From RGIG8775 sp045121195 (lineage in GTDB: Bacteria; Bacillota; Clostridia; Oscillospirales; CAG-272): a stretch of DNA of 11,796 nucleotides. The stretch is from NCBI GenBank assembly GCA_045121195.1, contig JBGVFO010000065.1, positions 1-11,796 of the forward strand. Direction: 5' to 3'. Positions 1-6,432 of the stretch are shown here, one piece after another. Positions within the stretch are counted from its first letter, which is position 1, and each line of letters starts with the position of its first letter. Under the pieces are notes generated by a model. The model saw only the letters and a program-made list of their open reading frames with translations, did no database searches and had not been told where the DNA came from. Both the position numbers and the translations under genes were made by a program.

Positions 1-207
1 GCAAGGCTCCATCACCACTCGCTCCTCCTCGGCATAGAGGGTTGCCGTGCCCGCAAGCAGAATGAACGCCTCATCGCTTGTCAGATGTCGCTCCATCTCG
101 GTGAACGCCGAAAAGCGCACCGAATGGCGAAGCATACCCACGCGCCAGCCGTCGGACGAAAGAAGGGCGCCAAAGCCTTGATCCTCGTAAGAATAAACGT
201 CGATCAT
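1..207 (-). CDS. Cupin-like small protein, 3' part missing
   Basis: I can read 69 residues from the ATG at 207 before the window ends, so the C-terminus is missing. The segment ERHLTSDEAFILLAGTATLY (residues 39-58) has the look of a cupin beta-barrel strand pair, with a charged turn followed by a 'x-L-L-x-G-x-x-x-L' strand, but no full metal-binding motif is visible in the part present. The start is supported by GGAG nine bases upstream and by a 4-base ATGA overlap with the stop of the preceding iron-sulfur gene, which suggests translational coupling. It is the third gene of the operon running left from 2307. Its role is unknown. A small cupin beside two iron-sulfur enzymes could bind a ligand or metal, but that is inference. 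Confidence is good that it is a real gene and modest for the fold. Confidence 0.72.
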   Translation of the reverse strand, partial: MIDVYSYEDQGFGALLSSDGWRVGMLRHSVRFSAFTEMERHLTSDEAFILLAGTATLYAEEERVVMEPC

Positions 208-1283
208 CGGTCCAGTCTCCAAGCCTTCTTCGTGCGAAGAGGCTCACGGAAGCGGTCTGCCATACAGCCGCCCTTCTTTTCCAGCATGGACACGCAAGCG
301 CGGATACAGCCGCCGCACTTTGCCATATTGTAGCCGACCCAGCTTGGGAAATACTTCTGAAGCGCGGTGTAGACCTTCATGATCTCCTGCTCGTTGGCAA
401 CGTCGGTCACGCCCTCAAGAAGGTCAAGGGCGCCGCCCTCGTTGGCGTCGAATACCTCCTTGGGCACGAAGGGGTTGTAATATCTTCCTGCGTGAGTGTA
501 GAAGGCGTAGCAACGCCACATATCAATGTCACCCCATTCGCAGAGCTTGCCGTCAAGGTTGACGACCACCTTCTTTCCTGAGTTAATGGGGGGAATACAG
601 CCGCCGGGACACTCTCGTACGCAGGCGCCGCACTTGCGGCAAAGAGGCTCGCCGCTGTACATTTCATCGTATTCCAGCTCGGCGTCGGTGAAGATGAACG
701 CCACGCGTTGAAGGGGGCCGAATTCGGGGGTGAGAAGCATCTTGCTCCAGCCGATCTCGCCAAGACCGCAGGCAACGGCGGCAAGACGGAACTGGAACTG
801 CAGGTCGGGTGCCACGTTGTCCTCACGGGTCGGACGGGTGAATTGTACGCTTCTGTGGTGCGCCGTCGAGGTCTTTGCATTCTCGTTGATCTCGATCTGC
901 TCCTCCGGGGACAGGGTGTTTCCGGGGCTTCCGTCCATGTCGGACACCGAACCGCGTGCACCCGTATTACGGTAGACAAACGCCTCGTAGCCCTCGTCCT
1001 CGATCAGCTTTCCTACCTGATAGAGCACCGCAGGCGCGAAGATCTCGTTGATGCCGCCGTACGCCATAGAGGGGTACTGATAGAACTGCGTTCCTTCCTC
1101 GATACCGCGCTGAACGCCGCGGGGAATGCGAAACACGAAGCCGATGACACTCTTTGCCTCAGGAAAGAGGAACTTGGGGTTCATGTCGTCGGGGGCACCC
1201 CGAAGTCGGGACATGGGCGCGATACCGCAAGCGTCGGCGCCTGCGGCTTTTGCCGCTTCTTTAATCATCTGACTGGTTAACAT
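204..1283 (-). CDS. Reductive dehalogenase/QueG-like 4Fe-4S protein
   Basis: The protein has 359 aa. It resembles the iron-sulfur/corrinoid fold shared by epoxyqueuosine reductase (QueG) and reductive dehalogenases. Residues 173-183 are GLGEIGWSKML, followed by LTPEFGP and an F-T-D strand, which is the usual pattern just before the clusters. A ferredoxin motif CRKCGACVRECP lies at 215-226 (Cys 215, 218, 221, 225, with an extra Cys229). A second CGGCIRAC motif at 323-330 can complete two [4Fe-4S] clusters. I see no twin-arginine signal, so the protein is probably cytoplasmic. I chose ATG at 1283 because GGGAGG lies 8 bases upstream; the longer reading would use TTG at 1304. It overlaps the end of the U32-like gene by 23 bases and the cupin start by 4. 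Known relatives are cobalamin-dependent reductases, but the substrate and cofactor here are not shown by the sequence. It is too divergent in the queG context for me to assign that symbol. Confidence 0.85.
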   Translation of the reverse strand: MLTSQMIKEAAKAAGADACGIAPMSRLRGAPDDMNPKFLFPEAKSVIGFVFRIPRGVQRGIEEGTQFYQYPSMAYGGINEIFAPAVLYQVGKLIEDEGYEAFVYRNTGARGSVSDMDGSPGNTLSPEEQIEINENAKTSTAHHRSVQFTRPTREDNVAPDLQFQFRLAAVACGLGEIGWSKMLLTPEFGPLQRVAFIFTDAELEYDEMYSGEPLCRKCGACVRECPGGCIPPINSGKKVVVNLDGKLCEWGDIDMWRCYAFYTHAGRYYNPFVPKEVFDANEGGALDLLEGVTDVANEQEIMKVYTALQKYFPSWVGYNMAKCGGCIRACVSMLEKKGGCMADRFREPLRTKKAWRLDR

Positions 1284-2307
1284 CGTACATACCTCCCAAG
1301 TCAACCGAGGCGTTTTTCATCGCCTCTTTGCAATATCCGCAAGTGTCGCACTTGCGGTCACAGTTCATGACCGTCTGCCCGAAATTCGCAGGCAGTTTTT
1401 TGTTTTCCACTACCGTGGGATAGAGCACACCCGAATGGTCAGGCTCAAGAATGGTGTTGATGCCGCCGCCAAAGCCGCCCGCAAGGTAGGCACGGAGCAC
1501 GCGGCAAGGGTCGCGGTTCACGCGGGTCGCCAGCTTGACCGCCGAGGTGTAGGGCGCGTAGAGCGAAATATCCTCAGGGCGAATGAAATTGGTACGGGAA
1601 AGCCACTTTTCCCGATTTTTCTCTTCTTTGAGGAACGCCCAGCAGACCCCCTCGAAGGCGTAGCCGTTGTCCATGGCGGCGATCTCCGCCTCGTGGGATA
1701 CCAGGTTGTCGTGGAAGGTGTGCGCCGAGCAGTTGTTGAGGCACCCGCTGTTGGCCAGCAGATACATCTCGCGCCCGTTTTTGTTGCACCATTCCCTCAG
1801 CACCGCAAGACGCGCCGCGTCACGGTTGCATTCTCTCTTTATGTAGAAGCTGTCGAACACGTCAGCCACGTATTCAAGGCCCTCCACGCTTCCGATCTCC
1901 ATGTTGACCGAGGCGCGGACGTCGATGCCGTCGAAATTCTCGCGGATAAACCGCGCAATAAGAGGCGAGGAGGTTGTGACCGACGAAATGCCGATCTTCT
2001 CGCCGAGGTAGTCCACCGTCTCACCGATCTTGTGGAAAAAGGTGCGGGACTGGCTGTCACGTCCGTAGCAGTTGCCGTTGAACAGAAGATTGAAGGAAAG
2101 CCCCGCACGGGCAAGGATCAGAAGATCCTCCATCTGCCGCCGTTGCTTTTCGTAAAGAGGGACGCCGTCCTCATGGGCAAGCGAACTGCGCCCGTTGGGG
2201 AAGTCGCCAAAGGAAAAATAGACCTCGCGGATCGCGTCCTTTGCGGCGATGATATCCCGAAGAAAGCGCCCGTCCTCGGTCGCCTGATAGCCGACGATAT
2301 ATTTCAC
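1261..2307 (-). CDS. Peptidase U32/UbiV-like iron-sulfur TIM-barrel protein
   Basis: The protein has 348 aa and is the first gene of the operon. The N-terminal half reads as alternating beta/alpha units of a TIM barrel. Residues 187-193 are NSGCLNNC-like (Cys189-x3-Cys193), followed at 222 by a VCW cysteine and at 241-246 by FIRPED. This order is typical of the U32 family, whose UbiU/UbiV members use such cysteines for a [4Fe-4S] cluster. Cys80, Cys160 and Cys174 could supply the other ligands. The C-terminus carries a further CDRKCDTCGYC motif (Cys 316, 320, 323, 326), so a second metal site is likely. U32 relatives act in oxygen-independent hydroxylation or in RNA base hydroxylation, and simple proteolysis is doubtful. 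The GTG start at 2307 has AAGGAG 9 bases upstream; a longer GTG start at 2352 lacks this. Substrate unknown. No signal peptide is visible. Confidence 0.83.
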   Translation of the reverse strand: MKYIVGYQATEDGRFLRDIIAAKDAIREVYFSFGDFPNGRSSLAHEDGVPLYEKQRRQMEDLLILARAGLSFNLLFNGNCYGRDSQSRTFFHKIGETVDYLGEKIGISSVTTSSPLIARFIRENFDGIDVRASVNMEIGSVEGLEYVADVFDSFYIKRECNRDAARLAVLREWCNKNGREMYLLANSGCLNNCSAHTFHDNLVSHEAEIAAMDNGYAFEGVCWAFLKEEKNREKWLSRTNFIRPEDISLYAPYTSAVKLATRVNRDPCRVLRAYLAGGFGGGINTILEPDHSGVLYPTVVENKKLPANFGQTVMNCDRKCDTCGYCKEAMKNASVDLGGMYDVNQSDD

Positions 2308-2397
2308 AGCCTCACTCTCCTTTTTTGTTTGGTAAGCAAACTCTTTTGCCACTGTCCAAGACGAAACCCGAACAGTTGTAAAAAATATTTCAGTCTA

Positions 2398-2433
2398 TGC
2401 CTTGATTATACTTCTTTTTTGTGCTACAATCAA
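2398..2433 (-). promoter_or_regulatory. Sigma-A promoter of the iron-sulfur operon
   Basis: Read on the minus strand, TTGATT (2433-2428) is followed by a 17-base spacer and a perfect TATAAT (2410-2405). Transcription would start near 2398 and give a leader of about 90 bases before the GTG at 2307. The same DNA also holds the divergent regulator promoter, so the two polymerases cannot bind together. Confidence 0.8.
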
Positions 2434-2437
2434 TATA
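2402..2437 (+). promoter_or_regulatory. Sigma-A promoter of the AraC-family regulator
   Basis: TTGATT (2402-2407), a 17-base spacer and TACAAT (2425-2430) form a near-consensus promoter, with a start near 2437. Its -35 overlaps the -10 of the minus-strand operon promoter, and its -10 overlaps that promoter's -35. Confidence 0.8.
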
Positions 2438-2468
2438 GAAAACAAACATTTATGTTCGGAAAACAAAC
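2438..2468. promoter_or_regulatory. Candidate AraC-type operator, two 21-bp-spaced direct repeats
   Basis: GAAAACAAAC occurs exactly twice, at 2438-2447 and 2459-2468, with starts 21 bp apart. Two half-sites two helical turns apart on the same face is the classical AraC-family arrangement. Relative to the operon promoter the pair lies at about -41 to -71, next to the -35, where an activator would sit. Relative to the regulator's own promoter it covers about +1 to +31, where it would repress. The repeats are seen; the function is inferred. Confidence 0.5.
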
Positions 2469-2481
2469 TTTGGAGGCGTGT

Positions 2482-3315
2482 ATGCAACTTGTCGATGTCA
2501 ATCCCTATCTGCGCTTTGCTCAGCTCCAGCCGTCCATCGTTATGGGCGAAATCACCCGTGCCGCCTACGACTATCGCTTGTTTTATATCGTGGCGGGTAC
2601 GTCGGTCTTTGTCACGGGCAAAAAGCGCATCAGCGTGTCGCGTGGGGACGTGCTGTTTGTCCGTCCGGGTACCTTCTATGAATTCAAGGGGGACGTAAAG
2701 ATCATCGTTCTGAATTTCGACCTGACGCGGGAGCATTCCCATCGCAAGACCCCCATGCCGCCCGTTGCGCGCTCGCTTTTTGATCGGGAGAGGGTGCTTG
2801 AGAAGGATCCGCCGCAAGAGCTTTGCGGCTGGCTGGCGGTTTCCGATTGCAACGAAACCGAGCCTCTTTTTCAGAAATGCGTGGGGGCGTATGATCTTCC
2901 TTCGCCCTATTCCGATGCCGCCGCCTCTGCGGCCATCAAGCAGATCCTTTGCATGATTCTGTCCCAGGCGAATCAGGAGTCGGTAAGCAGTCCGGAGATC
3001 ATCAGTCAGATCATGCTGTATCTGCAAACCAACTACGATCGGGAGCTTCCGTGTGCCGAGCTGTCCGCCGTTTTCGGGTATCATCCGATTTATCTGAACC
3101 GCCTGTTCAAGCGTCATACGGGCATGACGCTCCATCGCGCCCTTGTGGATATCCGCCTGCGGAATGCTGCCGAGTTTCTCAAGCAAACGGCGCTCTCCAT
3201 TGAGCTTGTGCAACAAAAAAGCGGCTTCGGAAGCCGTACCCAGTTCTGCACCGCCTTTTCCCGTGCGATGGGAATGTCCCCCTCCGAATATCGCAAAAAA
3301 TACCGCACTAAGTGA
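2482..3315 (+). CDS. AraC-family transcriptional regulator
   Basis: The protein has 277 aa. Residues about 5-110 form an AraC-type cupin sensor (VAGTSVFVTGKKRISVSRGD, then FVRPGTFYEF). Residues about 173-275 form the two-helix-turn-helix DNA-binding domain: the first HTH is around ELSAVFGYHPIYLNRLFKRHTG (193-214) and the second around VQQKSGFGSRTQFCTAFSRAMGMSP (243-267), ending in the family signature SPSEYRKKY. I chose ATG at 2482 because TGGAGG lies 5 bases upstream and the reading frame upstream is only the antisense of the neighbouring operon. The gene is divergent from the iron-sulfur operon and shares its promoter DNA, so it very likely controls that operon and itself. The ligand is unknown. 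I see no clear intrinsic terminator before the E1 repeat. Confidence 0.95.
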   Translation: MQLVDVNPYLRFAQLQPSIVMGEITRAAYDYRLFYIVAGTSVFVTGKKRISVSRGDVLFVRPGTFYEFKGDVKIIVLNFDLTREHSHRKTPMPPVARSLFDRERVLEKDPPQELCGWLAVSDCNETEPLFQKCVGAYDLPSPYSDAAASAAIKQILCMILSQANQESVSSPEIISQIMLYLQTNYDRELPCAELSAVFGYHPIYLNRLFKRHTGMTLHRALVDIRLRNAAEFLKQTALSIELVQQKSGFGSRTQFCTAFSRAMGMSPSEYRKKYRTK

Positions 3316-3334
3316 ATCAAAGAATGAAGATGTT

Positions 3335-3494
3335 CAAATTTTGATTGATCGGGGAGTTTGATGTGACAAAACGGCGACGCACAAACCCGTAGGGGCGATC
3401 ATTGATCGCCCGTTAGTTGGGCCTTTTCCGTATATGGCGGGCGAACACTGTTCGCCCCTACGATAAAGACATCAAACCGATAAACATCAATTTT
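3335..3494 (-). repeat. Intergenic repeat E1, complete, R end first
   Basis: This 160-bp element opens with the R end CAAATTTTGATTGATCGG (3335-3352) and closes with the reverse complement of the L end, CCGATAAACATCAATTTT (3477-3494). Inside are two near-perfect palindromes in opposite orientation: GGGCGATCA-T-TGATCGCCC (3393-3411) and GGGCGAACA-C-TGTTCGCCC (3439-3457). Each is flanked on its outer side by the TAGGGG/CCCCTA motif. The whole element could fold into a long hairpin. It holds no gene and fills the gap between the AraC gene and the esterase promoter. Confidence 0.75.
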
Positions 3495-3507
3495 CGATCC
3501 ACCTTTA

Positions 3508-3543
3508 TTGACAATCGCGGTGGGGAATGCTATAATGAAGCAG
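3508..3543 (+). promoter_or_regulatory. Strong sigma-A promoter of the esterase
   Basis: TTGACA (3508-3513), a 17-base spacer and TATAAT (3531-3536) match consensus fully. TG at 3528-3529 makes an extended -10. The predicted start is near 3543, giving a leader of about 33 bases. The L end of repeat E1 stops 13 bases before the -35. Confidence 0.92.
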
Positions 3544-3575
3544 AAAAACGTTTCTTGTTATTTTGGAGGTGCATA

Positions 3576-4358
3576 ATGGCATTTTTTCAGATGAATTATC
3601 ATTCCGATGCGCTGGGAATGGGCGTTTCGGTCAACGTGATCCTGCCCGAAAAGGCAAAGACCATGATCGGTATGACTGCCAATGGCGGCGACACCTACAA
3701 GACCCTGTACCTGTTTCACGGACTGTCCGACGACCAGACCATCTGGATGCGTCGCACGTCCATTGAGCGCTACGCGGCGGATCACAATATCGCGGTGGTG
3801 ATGCCCTCAGTCGCCAGAAGCTGGTACACCGACACGGCTTACGGTGCGAAATATCTGACCTTTGTGACCCGTGAGCTTCCCGACGTGTGTCGCGGCTTCT
3901 TCCGCGGCATGTCCGACAAGCGCGAGGACACCCTCGTTGCCGGTCTTTCCATGGGCGGCTACGGTGCCATCAAGGCGGCGCTGACCTGCCCTGAGCGCTT
4001 TGGACTTTGCGCATCGCTCTCGGGCGCGCTCGAAGTATCCGATTTCTCCCGCAACCGCCCCCTTCCCGAATGGCGAGGCATCGCGGGCTTTGACCTTATG
4101 GGCGGCGAGGAGCTCCTCGGCGGCCCCATGGACATCTACGCCATGGCGCGTCGCAACGCGGCGGAGGGCAAGCCCTTCCCGAAGCTGTATATGTGGTGCG
4201 GCGAGCAGGACGGTCTTATCAAGCACAACGATCGCTATCACGCCCTCCTGAATGAGCTTGGCGTAGAGCACGTCTACGAAACCTCCGAGGGCAACCATTC
4301 CTGGAAATGGTGGGATCTTCACATTCAGGACGCACTGAACTATCTGTTAGGCGAATAA
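3576..4358 (+). CDS. Esterase of the EstA/S-formylglutathione hydrolase family
   Basis: The protein has 260 aa and an alpha/beta-hydrolase fold of the putative esterase (PF00756-like) family. It hydrolyses carboxyl esters, and close relatives include tributyrin esterases and S-formylglutathione hydrolase. The visible catalytic residues are Ser125 in GLSMGG (123-128), Asp212 in CGEQDG, and His241 in EGNHSW. HG at 48-49 in YLFHGLSDDQ is the usual oxyanion-hole strand. There is no signal peptide, so it is cytoplasmic. The ATG at 3576 has GGAGGT 5 bases upstream; a longer frame from 3417 runs back through the repeat and promoter and is not credible. It is transcribed alone from its own promoter and ends in a bidirectional terminator. 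The exact ester substrate cannot be read from the sequence; short-chain acyl or acetylated sugar esters are plausible. Confidence 0.93.
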   Translation: MAFFQMNYHSDALGMGVSVNVILPEKAKTMIGMTANGGDTYKTLYLFHGLSDDQTIWMRRTSIERYAADHNIAVVMPSVARSWYTDTAYGAKYLTFVTRELPDVCRGFFRGMSDKREDTLVAGLSMGGYGAIKAALTCPERFGLCASLSGALEVSDFSRNRPLPEWRGIAGFDLMGGEELLGGPMDIYAMARRNAAEGKPFPKLYMWCGEQDGLIKHNDRYHALLNELGVEHVYETSEGNHSWKWWDLHIQDALNYLLGE

Positions 4359-4400
4359 AAAAACTCCCGCGGAAATCCGCGGGAGTTGCTTTTTTGTTTT
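4355..4400. terminator. Bidirectional intrinsic terminator
   Basis: The arms AACTCCCGCGG (4362-4372) and CCGCGGGAGTT (4377-4387) enclose the loop AAAT. GCTTTTTTGTTTT follows on the plus strand and a run of seven T on the minus strand. It lies between the convergent esterase and small membrane-protein genes and can serve both. Confidence 0.95.
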
Positions 4401-4635
4401 ACTGCAGCAGGGACGAAAACAGCTCGGCAAACACGAGGGTGCCGCCCGTGACCATAGCGATCCCCGCAAGGACGGCTACAATGATCAGGATGCAGAAATA
4501 GGAGCGCGCGAAGTTTCGCACGTTTACGTTGGGGGAGGCGAAGGAGAGCACGATGACGAAGATCCAGCCCACCACGGGGAGTGAGAAGAGGATCTGATAG
4601 CCAAAATAGCCCCACATAGAAATCGGTTTGTTCAT
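4399..4635 (-). CDS. Small two-helix membrane protein
   Basis: The protein has 78 aa and I do not recognise a characterised family. It has two hydrophobic stretches, about residues 9-32 and 45-70, joined by a short polar loop SPNVNVRNFARSYF with basic residues, so it is a likely inner-membrane hairpin. The ATG at 4635 has AAGGAG 7 bases upstream. It begins 13 bases after the stop of the L-serine dehydratase gene, and its ribosome binding site abuts that stop, so the two are co-transcribed. It stops at the bidirectional terminator. A link to serine use or to the membrane is only contextual. Confidence 0.82.
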   Translation of the reverse strand: MNKPISMWGYFGYQILFSLPVVGWIFVIVLSFASPNVNVRNFARSYFCILIIVAVLAGIAMVTGGTLVFAELFSSLLQ

Positions 4636-4648
4636 AAAATTGCTCCTT

Positions 4649-5887
4649 TCAGACGGTGTCGTTGATCTTCAGCTTGGCAAGTCCGCCCTCGGAGGTCTCT
4701 CGGTAGGCGCGGGCGATGTCAAGTCCTGTTTCCTTCATGGTGTGAATGACCTTATCCAGCGAGATCTTGCGGGTGTCGCTTAAGAAGCTGGAAAGGCTGA
4801 CGGCGTTGATGGCGCGCATAGCGGCAACGGCGTTTCGCTCGATGCAGGGGATCTGCACCAGGCCGCAGATGGGGTCGCAGGTAAGACCCAGATGATGCTC
4901 GATGGCGATCTCGGCGGCATACTCGATCTTGTCAAGATCCAGCCCGAACAGCTCGGCAAGGGCTGCCGATGCCATCGCGCAGGCGCTTCCGATCTCGGCT
5001 TGACAGCCGCATTCGGCGCCCGAGATCGAGGCGTTGGTCTTAATGAGGTTGCCGATGATGCCGCCCGCCTCAAGGGCGTGAATAATATCGCGGTCGCTGA
5101 AGCCCCGCTTTTTCTGCTGGTAGTAAAGGACGGCGGGAAGCACGCCCGACGCGCCGCAGGTAGGCGCCGTGACGATGGTTTCGCCCGAGGCGTTTTGCTC
5201 GCTGACGGCAAAGGCGTAAGAGCAGACCATGCGGTTTTCACGGGTCTCGGCGCTCTCGTCGATGTGCTGCTGACCAAAGAGGGTCTTTGCCTTGCGTTTG
5301 ACCTCAAGACCGCCGGGGAGAATGCCCTCTGCTAAAAGTCCGTCACGCACCGACCGTTTCATGGTCTCCCACACGCGCTCCATATGAAGCGAAAGGGAAG
5401 GTCCTTCGATGCGCTCGGCGTATTCCCAAAGGCGGAGATCGTTTTCGCGGCAATAGGCGGCGATCTCGTCAAAGGTGCTGTGAGGATAGACCACGGGTGC
5501 TTCGCCAAGCTCCTCGCCGAGGGTCTTGATCCTGCCGCCGCCGACGCTGATAACCGTGATGCGGTCAAGCTCTTGCCCCTCGCGCTCGGCGTAAAGCTCC
5601 ATGGTGTTGGGGTGAGGAAGGTCGCCTCGCTCGGTGTCAAAGATCACGTCACAGGGAATCTCGGCAAAGGTCTTTTTGATGACGTAGTCGGTGCCGTGCC
5701 CCTTGCCCGTCTTGGCGAGAGAGCCGTAGAGGGTGGCACGGAAGCGGTCAGCCGAGGGATTGCGCGCAAGGAAGAGCAGGCAAGCCCGTTCGGGACCCAT
5801 GGTGTGGGAGCTGGAGGGGCCGCGTCCCGTTCTATATAGCTCGGAGAGGGATTCCATACCCTTCTCGCGGGAAATTTGCGTATCCAT
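4649..5887 (-). CDS. sdaA: L-serine dehydratase, iron-sulfur dependent, single chain
   Basis: The protein has 412 aa. It deaminates L-serine to pyruvate and ammonia with an oxygen-sensitive [4Fe-4S] cluster. The beta domain comes first, with GPSSSHTMGP at 23-32. The alpha domain follows with APTCGASG (241-248), SGAECGCQAEIG (289-300) and HHLGLTCDPICGLVQIPCIERN. Cys295, Cys337 and Cys348 sit where family members hold the cluster. Position 341 is Cys in CDPIC, where G is more usual. The fused chain is like the E. coli enzymes (about 450 aa) but shorter, whereas many Clostridia split it into two genes. ATG at 5887 has GAGGTG 6 bases upstream; the longer frame would start at TTG 5947 inside the promoter. 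It is followed directly by the small membrane protein. The cysteine-rich, iron-dependent type suits an anaerobe fermenting amino acids. Confidence 0.96.
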   Translation of the reverse strand: MDTQISREKGMESLSELYRTGRGPSSSHTMGPERACLLFLARNPSADRFRATLYGSLAKTGKGHGTDYVIKKTFAEIPCDVIFDTERGDLPHPNTMELYAEREGQELDRITVISVGGGRIKTLGEELGEAPVVYPHSTFDEIAAYCRENDLRLWEYAERIEGPSLSLHMERVWETMKRSVRDGLLAEGILPGGLEVKRKAKTLFGQQHIDESAETRENRMVCSYAFAVSEQNASGETIVTAPTCGASGVLPAVLYYQQKKRGFSDRDIIHALEAGGIIGNLIKTNASISGAECGCQAEIGSACAMASAALAELFGLDLDKIEYAAEIAIEHHLGLTCDPICGLVQIPCIERNAVAAMRAINAVSLSSFLSDTRKISLDKVIHTMKETGLDIARAYRETSEGGLAKLKINDTV

Positions 5888-5911
5888 ATGCGTCACCTCG
5901 CAATAATTTTC

Positions 5912-5947
5912 TATTTGTATTGTAGTATAAATCCTCCGATTTGTCAA
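5912..5947 (-). promoter_or_regulatory. Sigma-A promoter of the sdaA operon
   Basis: On the minus strand, TTGACA (5947-5942), a 17-base spacer and TACAAT (5924-5919) give a near-consensus promoter with a start near 5912, leaving a leader of about 25 bases. The L end of repeat E2 lies about 10 bases upstream of the -35. Confidence 0.9.
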
Positions 5948-5956
5948 GAGAGAGGA

Positions 5957-6372
5957 AAAATTGATGTTTGTCGGTGAGTAGAGTTACAAAGAGTTCGATT
6001 ACGGGGGAGGTCAAAACCTTCTTGTAAGAAGGTTTTAACAATTCCCAGAACTTTTCTGGCAGGGGATAAAAAACAAGATGATATACCTGCATAGACATAA
6101 CAATCGCTCCCGCCAGTTCTCAGGGACCACCACCCTGAGAACTCTACAGAACGATTTGTAGCCGACAGAGGAATGGGACACCCTAAAAACCGCTTATTGA
6201 TAGCGAGTCTTTGCCGAAGGCAAATGCGGGGCGCGTCTGCTGAACAAAATGGGGAGCACCTTGTTCGCTCAAACCCTATAAAAACTTTTTCCAGAAAAGT
6301 TTTTTTGCGGAGCTTTTTTTCCAAAAAAAGCGACCTCTCCCGTAACCGTTCTCCCCGATCAATCAAAATTTG
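5957..6372 (+). repeat. Intergenic repeat E2, long form, L end first
   Basis: This 416-bp non-coding element has an L end AATTGATGTTTGTCGGTGAG (5959-5978) and closes with the reverse complement of an R end (CCGATCAATCAAAATTTG, 6355-6372). The inverted similarity extends inward: TTACGGGGGAGGTC on the left matches inverted GACCTCTCCCGTAA on the right. Its core differs from E1 and E3, with no GTAGGGGCG module. Instead there are several hairpins: AAAACCTTCTT/AAGAAGGTTTT (6013-6036), AGTTCTCAGGG/CCCTGAGAACT (6115-6143), AAAAACTTTT/AAAAGTTTTT (6280-6304) and GCTTTTTTT/AAAAAAAGC (6312-6331). No open frame with a ribosome binding site is visible. It lies between the sdaA promoter and the end of the transporter gene. 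Confidence 0.68.
6115..6143. other. Perfect 11-bp hairpin inside repeat E2
   Basis: AGTTCTCAGGG (6115-6125) and CCCTGAGAACT (6133-6143) pair without mismatch around a 7-base loop. No T-run follows on either strand, so it is not an intrinsic terminator. It could be structural RNA or an internal boundary of E2. Confidence 0.7.
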
Positions 6373-6383
6373 AAAGTCTAAAA

Positions 6384-6421
6384 ACGCAAAAAGGCTCGGG
6401 AGCGATGCTCCCGAGCCTTTT
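6384..6421 (-). terminator. Intrinsic terminator of the NhaC-family gene
   Basis: The arms AAAAGGCTCGGGAGC (6389-6403) and GCTCCCGAGCCTTTT (6407-6421) form a 15-bp perfect stem with loop GAT, followed on the minus strand by a T-run. It begins 12 bases past the stop codon of the transporter. Confidence 0.95.
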
Positions 6422-6432
6422 AACACAAGCGA

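Noticed and set aside
1284..1304. A longer TTG start for the RdhA-like protein
   Set aside because: The ATG at 1283 has GGGAGG 8 bases upstream; the TTG has no ribosome binding site.
2308..2352. A longer GTG start for the U32-like protein
   Set aside because: AAGGAG is spaced correctly for the GTG at 2307 and would lie inside the coding region of the longer form.
1435..2481. An N-terminal extension of the AraC frame giving a 626-aa fusion
   Set aside because: It is antisense to the U32-like gene. A good promoter and ribosome binding site sit directly before the ATG at 2482, and the conserved AraC sensor begins there.
3393..3457. E1 palindromes as the araC terminator
   Set aside because: The stems are strong but no T-run follows on the plus strand, so they are not standard intrinsic terminators; read-through or Rho dependence cannot be judged.
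5944..6426. Open frames of 88-160 aa across repeat E2
   Set aside because: They cross repeat ends and the NhaC terminator, have no ribosome binding site, and resemble no protein I know.
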